DNA from: Buttiauxella agrestis
GTDB lineage: Bacteria > Pseudomonadota > Gammaproteobacteria > Enterobacterales > Enterobacteriaceae
Assembly (NCBI RefSeq): GCF_900446255.1
Contig: NZ_UIGI01000001.1
Span: 1,762,763-1,826,762, forward strand
Direction of reading: 5' to 3'
Length of the DNA: 64,000 nt
Of the stretch, positions 57,703 to 64,000 are shown piece by piece. Within the stretch, counting starts at the first letter, position 1. Each line of letters begins with the position of its first letter. Position numbers and translations under genes: made by a program. The notes under the pieces were generated by a model. It saw only the letters and a program-made list of their open reading frames with translations. It searched no databases and was not told where the DNA came from.

Positions 57703-57734
57703 AAAGCCAATCCTTCGGGGTTGGCTTTTTTTTT
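57703..57734 (+). terminator. Terminator of fliC
   Basis: AAAGCCAATCC and GGGTTGGCTTT form a stem capped by a TTCG tetraloop, followed by a long T-run. It separates fliC from the modification island, which must have its own promoter or rely on readthrough. Confidence 0.92.
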
Positions 57735-57758
57735 GCCTGATAAAAGTAAGGGGATAGC

Positions 57759-60700
57759 TTGAATAACCCCCTTGCACAGGCTGTTTTCTGCGAATTGCCT
57801 GAAAGAAATATTGTTAACGTAAGGCTGATTTGCCGTTTCTCTCAACAGGATATTCCCGTGGCTCATATCGCTGATACCGAAGCTGTCGCTCTGTCGACAA
57901 CGACCCAACATGGTTCACCTCAACTTGATAACTATGCCGCACCTCAGCATCTGCGCGCCGTTGCCCACTTATACGGCATTACGGCCCCCGATCTGAAAAA
58001 TGCCCGGGTTCTGGTGCTAGGTTGCGAAAGCGGAATAAATTTAATTCCCTTTGCAAGTGCCTGGCAGGGGGCTTCAGTTATCGGAATTGATATAGATGCT
58101 GATGCTATCAGCCGCGGACAGCATTGCATTTCTTCGGCGGGAATCGGCAACCTGGAATTATATTGCCTGCAACTCAATGAACTCTTAGCCAGTTTACCTG
58201 GCGAGCAGGATTACATTATTTTGCAGGGTATTTTTACGCTGTTGGATAACCCAACCCGTGAATCACTGCTGGCATATTGCCGCCAGCATTTGAGTCCTGA
58301 CGGCATTATCGCGATTAAATGGCCAACCTATCCGGGAGCAAAAACCAGCGAAACTCTCCGCGATGCGATGTTATTGCACAGCAGCCTTGCAACAACTCAG
58401 CAAGAAATAACCGCCAGTGCACGCGCAGTGGCAACCTGGCTTGAGCTGGGAATGAGCAAACAAAACCTGCAGCGTCTAAGCCTCGCTCCCTTGATTGATG
58501 AAGTTAATCAAAATAGCGATAGTGAACTGGCACTTAAGTATCTCTCTGGCCTGAATGAAGCAAACTATCTGGTGGACTTTAACGCCATGGTTGAGCGAAA
58601 CGGTTTGGCCTATGTGGGCGATGCGCATCCGTGGACTGAAATAGCGGATTTTTACGGCTCCGATGTGGCGCAGTTGCATAAAACAATTTGCCCGGTAGCT
58701 AACAAAGTAGTGCAACAACAGTACCTGGACTTTGCGACCAACCGTGCTGAACGCTTCAGTTTGCTGGCGGCTGCCAGTCGGCAAGGAGAAATTCTTGCAG
58801 CACCTGATAAACAAAAACTTAAAGAATTGAATTGGGCTGGCAATTTCCAGCGGCTTTTTGGTGATAAAAATGGCCCGGAAAACGCCCACTTTACGCCGCA
58901 GGGAGATCTGCTTCGTACCGAGGATGAGCTGACGCTACAAGCCCTAGACCTATTGGGTGATGCCTGGCCATTAAGTTTAAGCTTCGAACAATTGGTGTTT
59001 CATACCACCAAACCGGAAAGCGATGATGCTAACCACGCTGATCGCATGCTGAACGTTCTCTATTCGCTATTCCGTAAAGGTTCTGAAAGCTTGTTGTATT
59101 GCTTTGGGGCTTGTCCTTATAGTCTTAGCGAAAATAACACCTTAAAACCACTTTCTGGGCTTGTTGAAATGAACCACCCGGAAATAGTTTCGCCGCTTGG
59201 TTTTAATTTGTGGTATCAGTCTATTCCTCTGGATCTTGCGGAATATCAATTATTAAGCAGCGATCCACGGTGTATCAATCCAGAAACTTTGCCGCTGCTC
59301 GATGCATTGCGCCGTAAAGGAATGATGACTGGCTCGCCGCGTGCCTGGCAAAAACTAATGCAGGCGGTGATTGGTCTGCAGGATCCAAACAATATTATCG
59401 CCTATGTAAATAGCCTGATGCTATTTACCCATTATGGAATGGAGACTCGCTTTCAGATAACGAATGCCGCATTGGTGAGTGATATTGCTCGCAAGAAACA
59501 TCCCGGTTATTCATCATTCCCGGCGCTGGATAGCCGAATTGAAAAGCGAGCGAGCCAACTGTTAAATCAGGGGCGCTATAACGAGGCCTGTGATTATTTA
59601 GCCACTCTTGCACAAGAGCAAACTAATAATCCGCATCTGTTGCACCGCCTGGCACAAGTCTATTTTAAACTTTCATGTTATGACGATGCCTTGCGTACTT
59701 TCGCATTAGCGTTTTCATTAGAGTCTAGCTCCTGGGCAATGTATTACGACTATACCTTGTTGCTTGGGAAGCTAAGACATTACTGGTATGCGGAAAAGTT
59801 GAGTCGCTATTGTTTACGATTTAATCATCGCCCAACCATGATATGGTTACAACTTTCTGAGTTATATCAGGAAGATAAAAACTATAAACTGGCAGAAGTT
59901 TGTATCCGTAAGGCGCTGGAGGTCGAGCCATCAAACAGTAATGCACTTTCAAGCATGGCGACGTTACTGAGTTCGCAGTCGAAAATTGTTGATGCAGTTA
60001 GCTGGATGCGCAAAGCCTGCGAAAGCGCGCCTGCTGAATTCACTTATTTCACTAACTACTTGTTTGGTCTTTCTCACTCACCGGATATTACCCCGGAGTG
60101 TTTCTTTAGTGAGCACCAAAAATATGGGCGTATGGCCAGCCGCTGGGCGAAACAGCAGAACGTGACTTTTTCTCATCACAATGAAAAAGACCCAGCCCGT
60201 AAATTACGTGTCGGGTTTGTTTCTGGTGACTTCGGTAATCATCCGGTGACTAACTTTATTCGCCCAATGTGGGATGCTCTGGATCAGGATAAATTTGCAC
60301 TTTATGCCTGGCAGACCTCCCCGTTGAATGATGTGATGACACTTCAACTCAAACGCACCGCAACCGCTTGGTCCGATGCCAAAAGCATCAGCAATATCGA
60401 GCTGGCAAAAGAAATCCATGCGGCTGAAATTGATATTCTGATCGACCTTTCCGGGCACACCGACCATAACCGTTTACCGGCCTTTGCCTTGAAACCGGCG
60501 CCTGTTTCTATGTCGTTTATCGGCTACCCAGGAACCACCGGACTTAGCGAAATGGATTATGTCATTGTCCATAACAAACTTGCACAGCCGGGACTGTTGG
60601 AAAAACAGTTCACCGAAGAACTGATCTACATGCCGTTTAGTAAGCAGTTTGAGCCAGTGGATAACGCACCAGACATCAAACCATTGCCTGCGCTAAGCAA

Positions 60701-61310
60701 CGGTTATTTCACCTATGCGAGCTTTAACCGCCCGAGCAAATTAAACGATGTTGTGCTGGAAACCTGGGCAAAAATTCTCACAGCACAGCCGGACGCCAGG
60801 TTACTGATTGGCTTTATGTTGGGTTCGGACTTAATTGCTGAAATTAATAACAAAATGCTCGGATGGGGCGTGCTGCCGCAACAGCTTATCTTCCGCGAAA
60901 GGACTCAGCTTTCAACTTATCTTGATATGCATAATGAAGTCGATCTGCTGCTCGATTGCTTCCCATATACCGGCGGAACCACGACCAACTATGCCTTGTG
61001 GATGGGCGTGCCTACCTTAACGCTAGCCGGGGAAACTCTTGTTTCGCGCCAGGGCGTGGCCAATATGTGCCAGTTCGGCCTGGATGAATTTGTGGTCAAC
61101 TCTATCGATGAATATGTCGAAAAAGCACTGGCGTTCAGCAAAGACCTAAAAATGCTAGATGATTTACGGGCAACGATGCGCGTGCGAATCGAGTCGATGG
61201 GTGATTCAACAATTTCCCCTGCCTGGTATTTAGAACAAACGCTGCGCAAAGCCTGGGAAATATATTGTGAAACCGGTGGAGCCGAAGGTTTTGTTGTCCC
61301 GGAAAATTGA
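57759..61310 (+). CDS. Methyltransferase-TPR-OGT/SPINDLY-type glycosyltransferase fusion
   Basis: A 1183-residue three-part protein. (a) A class I SAM-dependent methyltransferase domain (about 50-200: VLVLGCESGINLIPFA as motif I, GIDIDADAI as motif II), followed by a region like the methyltransferase regulatory domain (to about 330: LSGLNEANYLVDFNAMVERNGLAYVGDA). (b) TPR-like helical repeats, about 600-770. (c) A C-terminal SPINDLY/OGT-type GT41 domain (about 815-1165) with SGDFGNHPV (catalytic-site histidine), DLSGHTDHNRLPAFALKPAP, GYPGTTG, FNRPSKL (donor-phosphate lysine) and GGTTTNYALWMG...GETLVSR. The start is TTG at 57759 with AAGGGG before it; a GTG at 57858 is an alternative. Probable role: transfer of a sugar to flagellin Ser/Thr, with methylation of the sugar. 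Role inferred from position and domains. Confidence 0.85.
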   Translation: MNNPLAQAVFCELPERNIVNVRLICRFSQQDIPVAHIADTEAVALSTTTQHGSPQLDNYAAPQHLRAVAHLYGITAPDLKNARVLVLGCESGINLIPFASAWQGASVIGIDIDADAISRGQHCISSAGIGNLELYCLQLNELLASLPGEQDYIILQGIFTLLDNPTRESLLAYCRQHLSPDGIIAIKWPTYPGAKTSETLRDAMLLHSSLATTQQEITASARAVATWLELGMSKQNLQRLSLAPLIDEVNQNSDSELALKYLSGLNEANYLVDFNAMVERNGLAYVGDAHPWTEIADFYGSDVAQLHKTICPVANKVVQQQYLDFATNRAERFSLLAAASRQGEILAAPDKQKLKELNWAGNFQRLFGDKNGPENAHFTPQGDLLRTEDELTLQALDLLGDAWPLSLSFEQLVFHTTKPESDDANHADRMLNVLYSLFRKGSESLLYCFGACPYSLSENNTLKPLSGLVEMNHPEIVSPLGFNLWYQSIPLDLAEYQLLSSDPRCINPETLPLLDALRRKGMMTGSPRAWQKLMQAVIGLQDPNNIIAYVNSLMLFTHYGMETRFQITNAALVSDIARKKHPGYSSFPALDSRIEKRASQLLNQGRYNEACDYLATLAQEQTNNPHLLHRLAQVYFKLSCYDDALRTFALAFSLESSSWAMYYDYTLLLGKLRHYWYAEKLSRYCLRFNHRPTMIWLQLSELYQEDKNYKLAEVCIRKALEVEPSNSNALSSMATLLSSQSKIVDAVSWMRKACESAPAEFTYFTNYLFGLSHSPDITPECFFSEHQKYGRMASRWAKQQNVTFSHHNEKDPARKLRVGFVSGDFGNHPVTNFIRPMWDALDQDKFALYAWQTSPLNDVMTLQLKRTATAWSDAKSISNIELAKEIHAAEIDILIDLSGHTDHNRLPAFALKPAPVSMSFIGYPGTTGLSEMDYVIVHNKLAQPGLLEKQFTEELIYMPFSKQFEPVDNAPDIKPLPALSNGYFTYASFNRPSKLNDVVLETWAKILTAQPDARLLIGFMLGSDLIAEINNKMLGWGVLPQQLIFRERTQLSTYLDMHNEVDLLLDCFPYTGGTTTNYALWMGVPTLTLAGETLVSRQGVANMCQFGLDEFVVNSIDEYVEKALAFSKDLKMLDDLRATMRVRIESMGDSTISPAWYLEQTLRKAWEIYCETGGAEGFVVPEN

Positions 61311-61315
61311 TATCG

Positions 61316-61361
61316 CGCTAATTAGCGCAACTCGTAGCGTAGATGGTTGCGTTAATTGGCG
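61316..61361 (+). promoter_or_regulatory. Long RNA hairpin between the fusion gene and the aminotransferase gene
   Basis: CGCTAATTAGCGCAAC (61316-61331) and GTTGCGTTAATTGGCG (61346-61361) would pair over 16 bp with two G-U pairs and a 14-base loop. The left arm itself contains the perfect dyad GCGCTAATTAGCGC (61315-61328). No T-run follows, so it may be a processing, stability or attenuation element rather than a simple terminator. Confidence 0.5.
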
Positions 61362-61456
61362 TAGAAAAAGGGCTGTGTTTAGCTCATTAGCCAATCCTAA
61401 ACAAATTATTATTGGCACACTGCTGTAGTCAGATGGAAACCTTCAAGGGGATTAAC

Positions 61457-62620
61457 GTGAAAGACAATATTTATGTAACCAGCCCATTACTACCTCCTCT
61501 TGAAGAGTTTATTCCTTATCTGGAACAGATTTGGCAGAACAAACAACTCACCAACGCTGGCCCTTTTCACCAGCAACTGGAACAAGCATTAGCCGATTAT
61601 CTCGGTGTTGAACATTTATGTTTATTTGCCAACGGAACACTCGCGCTGCTGACGGCGTTTCAAACGCTACGTGTTACCGGTGAAGTCATCACAACGCCTT
61701 ATTCTTTTGTCGCCACATCCCACAGCCTTTTATGGAATGGTCTGACGCCGGTATTTGCCGATATTGATCCGCAAACTTTTAACCTTGATCCTGACAAAAT
61801 CGAGGCGCTGATAACCCCGCAAACCTCAGCTATTTTGCCAGTGCATTGTTATGGTATTCCTTGCGATACCGACAAAATCCAGCGCATAGCAGATACTTAC
61901 GGCCTGAAGGTTATTTACGATGCAGCTCATGCTTTCGGCGTAAAACAAAATGGCACCAGCATCCTGAATTGTGGTGACCTTTCGGTGTTGAGCTTCCATG
62001 CGACTAAAGTATTTAATACCTTTGAGGGCGGGGCGATAATATGCCCGGATGCAAAAACCAAACAGCGTATTGATTATTTAAAAAACTTCGGTTTCGCTGA
62101 TGAAACGGTAGTTATGGCTCCAGGGATAAATGCCAAAATGAATGAGGTACAGGCATCGTTTGGAATGTTGCAATTACAGTATATTGATACAGCGCTTAAC
62201 GATCGCGCAGAAATATACCGTTACTATGTCGAATTAATTCAGTCGGAATTACCTGAAGTTGAGTTTTTGGCACCGCCAGAAAACGTTGAGTGGAATTACG
62301 CCTATTTCCCGGTGATGATTCGCCCTGGGCTCGCCGCGACAAGAGATGGCGTTTATCAAGCACTACGCCAGCAGAATATCTTTACGCGTCGTTATTTCTT
62401 CCCCCTTATCAGCTCATTCTCTATGTACCGCCATTTGCCTTCGGCCAAAATTGAAGGCTTACAAGTGGCAGATGCTGCCTCACAGGCGGTGCTGTGCTTA
62501 CCGATTTATCCTGGCCTTAGCCGTGCCGATCAGGAAAGAATTATCACGATTATGGCATCAAGCTTACGACCGCAAAAATCACCAGCGTTATCGCCTGAAC
62601 TTAATTTATTAAGCGCATAG
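61457..62620 (+). CDS. DegT/DnrJ/EryC1 (VioA-like) sugar aminotransferase
   Basis: 387-residue PLP-dependent aminotransferase acting on nucleotide-linked keto-deoxy sugars. The N-terminus VTSPLLPPLEEFIPYLEQIW, the internal aldimine lysine Lys184 in SFHATKVFNTFEGG, and YDAAHAFGV (PLP-binding aspartate) are standard for the family. The opening resembles VioA-type enzymes that make dTDP-4-amino-4,6-dideoxyglucose, but the exact sugar cannot be fixed. GTG at 61457 was chosen because AAGGGG precedes it; the frame extends 15 codons upstream. Second gene of the island. Confidence 0.88.
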   Translation: MKDNIYVTSPLLPPLEEFIPYLEQIWQNKQLTNAGPFHQQLEQALADYLGVEHLCLFANGTLALLTAFQTLRVTGEVITTPYSFVATSHSLLWNGLTPVFADIDPQTFNLDPDKIEALITPQTSAILPVHCYGIPCDTDKIQRIADTYGLKVIYDAAHAFGVKQNGTSILNCGDLSVLSFHATKVFNTFEGGAIICPDAKTKQRIDYLKNFGFADETVVMAPGINAKMNEVQASFGMLQLQYIDTALNDRAEIYRYYVELIQSELPEVEFLAPPENVEWNYAYFPVMIRPGLAATRDGVYQALRQQNIFTRRYFFPLISSFSMYRHLPSAKIEGLQVADAASQAVLCLPIYPGLSRADQERIITIMASSLRPQKSPALSPELNLLSA

Positions 62621-62637
62621 AATAGAGTGGTTTAGGT

Positions 62638-63336
62638 ATGAAGATTGCCATTATGCAACCCTATTTTTTTCCTTACATTGGCTATTTTCAGCTGATGGCG
62701 GTGGTGGATACTTTCGTAGTTTATGACAACATAAAGTACACCAAAAAAGGATGGATAAATCGTAACCGTATGCTGAGCAATGGCCAGGATGCGACATTTA
62801 GTTTGCCACTAAAAAAAGCATCGGATTCACTTTGCATCGTCGACCGCGAGCTATCACCTGAGTTTGATAAGCAAAAATTACTCAATCAAATTCGTGGTGC
62901 TTACGCTAAAGCCCCTTATTTCCAAGATATTTTTCCCCATATTGAAACTATCGTGAATTACCCTGCGGGGAATCTTTTCGATTATCTGTATCACTCCATA
63001 CGCAAAATAGCGGCGCTTCTCGAGCTAAAAACAAAATTCGTTATCTCTTCTTCACTGCCCGTTGATTCGACATTAAAAGGCCAGGATAAAGTTCTGTCCA
63101 TTTGCCGTGCATTAGATGCTCAAAGTTATATCAATGCGATTGGTGGTAGAGAGCTTTACAGCAAGGAAGATTTTTCCCAACAGGGTATTTCCCTGAGTTT
63201 TATCCAATCCGATGCGTTTGAATATCCTCAGTTTGGTTCTTCTTTTGTGCCCTGGTTGTCGATTCTCGATGTGTTGATGTTTAACTCCCTTGATGCGGTG
63301 TGTCACCGCATCAGGCATAACTACTCTCTGGTATAA
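62638..63336 (+). CDS. WbqC-like family protein
   Basis: 232-residue protein of the WbqC family (MKIAIMQPYFFPYIGYFQLM, DTFVVYDNIKYTKKGWINRNRM). The family is found in O-antigen and glycan clusters, usually beside DegT-type aminotransferases; the biochemical role is unproven, with N-acylation of an amino sugar one proposal. It starts 17 bases after the aminotransferase gene, and its stop abuts the next ATG. Confidence 0.88.
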   Translation: MKIAIMQPYFFPYIGYFQLMAVVDTFVVYDNIKYTKKGWINRNRMLSNGQDATFSLPLKKASDSLCIVDRELSPEFDKQKLLNQIRGAYAKAPYFQDIFPHIETIVNYPAGNLFDYLYHSIRKIAALLELKTKFVISSSLPVDSTLKGQDKVLSICRALDAQSYINAIGGRELYSKEDFSQQGISLSFIQSDAFEYPQFGSSFVPWLSILDVLMFNSLDAVCHRIRHNYSLV

Positions 63337-64000
63337 ATGATGTTCCATTGGAAAAAGCTCGGGAAAGTATTTACCCCGCAAAAGGTGACTGGTCGCCCGT
63401 GGCTTAATGCGTTCGCTCAAGCCCCTGCAACGCTGATTTTTGATGATTTTATTCGGGTCTATTTTTCATGCCGACCTGCTGCTGACGCAGCGGGTCAGTA
63501 TGTGAGTTACTCCGCATGGGTGGATCTTGACCGCAAGAATTTGCTCAATGTGCTCAGGGTTTCTGAGCAGCCAATTCTTCCACTTGGAGAATATGGGGAG
63601 TTCGATGAATTCGGAACTTATCCGGTGTCAGTGGCCCGTGACGGCGATAAAGTTCGGGCCTGGTATGCGGGCTGGACGCGTTGTGAATCGGTGCCTTTTA
63701 ATGTTGCCATCGGCACCGCTATTAGCGAAGACAACGGCGTAAGTTTTAAAAGAACGGGTTGCGGCCCGGTCATTAGCTATTCACCTGATGAACCGTTTGT
63801 GATGAGCGGCCCGAAAATTCGCCGTTTCGGTGAGCAGTGGCAGCTGTTTTATATCGCAGGACGCAAGTGGAAGTTGGTCGAAGGACGGGCGGAGCCAGTA
63901 TACAAAATCAGAATGGCAACCTCCGATGATGGGCTGCACTGGCAAAAGCTTAACCGAGATTTGATTGCTAGCCGTATTGAAGAAGATGAAGCTCAGGCAA
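63337..64000 (+). CDS. Sugar-hydrolase-like (beta-propeller) protein, partial
   Basis: An open frame of 221 codons that runs off the right edge; the 3' part is outside the window. It starts ATGATG directly after the WbqC-like stop (63334-63336). The sequence (LIFDDFIRVYFSCRP, VDLDRKNLLNVLRVSEQPIL, YPVSVARDGDKVRAWYAGWTR, SGPKIRRFGEQWQLFYIAGRKW, RMATSDDGLHWQ) has the repeating blade pattern of five-bladed beta-propeller glycosidase-like proteins (GH32/43/130-related). Activity is unknown. It is very probably part of the same island transcript. Confidence 0.8.
   Translation, partial: MMFHWKKLGKVFTPQKVTGRPWLNAFAQAPATLIFDDFIRVYFSCRPAADAAGQYVSYSAWVDLDRKNLLNVLRVSEQPILPLGEYGEFDEFGTYPVSVARDGDKVRAWYAGWTRCESVPFNVAIGTAISEDNGVSFKRTGCGPVISYSPDEPFVMSGPKIRRFGEQWQLFYIAGRKWKLVEGRAEPVYKIRMATSDDGLHWQKLNRDLIASRIEEDEAQA

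Noticed and set aside
1-64000. CRISPR arrays, insertion sequences, prophage
   Set aside because: No regularly spaced repeat array, transposase or phage structural gene was seen on either strand.

Overview
The window is chromosomal DNA of a motile member of the Enterobacteriaceae. From about 26.7 kb to the end it follows the fliC/fliF/rcsA/dcm neighbourhood of Escherichia coli and Salmonella almost gene for gene: mtfA, ompS-type porin, drpB-like, yedJ, dcm, vsr, yedA, yedI, yodC, dgcQ, yedP, dsrA, yodD, dsrB, rcsA, fliRQPONMLKJIHGF, fliE, yedD, amyA, fliTSD, fliC. The left part holds loci scattered among Salmonella, Citrobacter, Kluyvera, Klebsiella or Buttiauxella-like genomes (ttr, scs, mesXD). 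I cannot name the genus from sequence alone.

Layout. (1) 1-7430: tetrathionate respiration, ttrBCA on the minus strand and the two-component system ttrSR on the plus strand, with a shared control region that holds a perfect 14-bp palindrome and an FNR-like site. (2) 7431-17520: an accessory stretch with small enzymes (SnoaL-like, VOC, GNAT), a nucleotidyltransferase gene broken by one stop codon, about 1 kb with no gene but several related hairpins, an ACMSD-type amidohydrolase, a dehydratase/ornithine-cyclodeaminase-like/YheO-type regulator operon, ydfZ, and a divergent AraC regulator/alcohol dehydrogenase pair. (3) 17526-19558: mesX-mesD, a folate-independent methionine synthase system. (4) 19.8-26.8 kb: two identical 119-bp tRNA-Asn plus terminator units in direct orientation, bracketing scsABCD (copper/thiol redox), nac with a clear sigma-54 promoter and NtrC site, cbl and ldtA. 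(5) 26.9-40.3 kb: mtfA, porin, yedJ, dcm and vsr (here separated by a secreted-protein gene), yedA, yedI, yodC, dgcQ, yedP, the sRNA DsrA, yodD, dsrB, rcsA. (6) 40.4-57.7 kb: the flagellar basal body and export operon, fliE followed by an exact 127-bp ERIC element, amyA, fliDST and fliC, with class 3 sigma-28 promoters at fliD and fliC. (7) 57.76 kb to the edge: a flagellin-modification island inserted just after fliC. It encodes a 1183-residue methyltransferase/TPR/OGT-type glycosyltransferase fusion, a DegT/VioA-like sugar aminotransferase, a WbqC-like protein and a partial sugar-hydrolase-like protein that runs off the window.

The most interesting part is this last island. Its position, and the joining of an SPY/OGT-type glycosyltransferase to a methyltransferase in one chain, suggest a flagellin glycosylation system that builds an amino-deoxy sugar and transfers it to FliC in the cytoplasm. 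Secondary points of interest are the mesX-mesD operon with tandem MetR-like boxes, the dehydratase/reductase pair that resembles a hydroxyaspartate-to-aspartate module, and the ttr control region.
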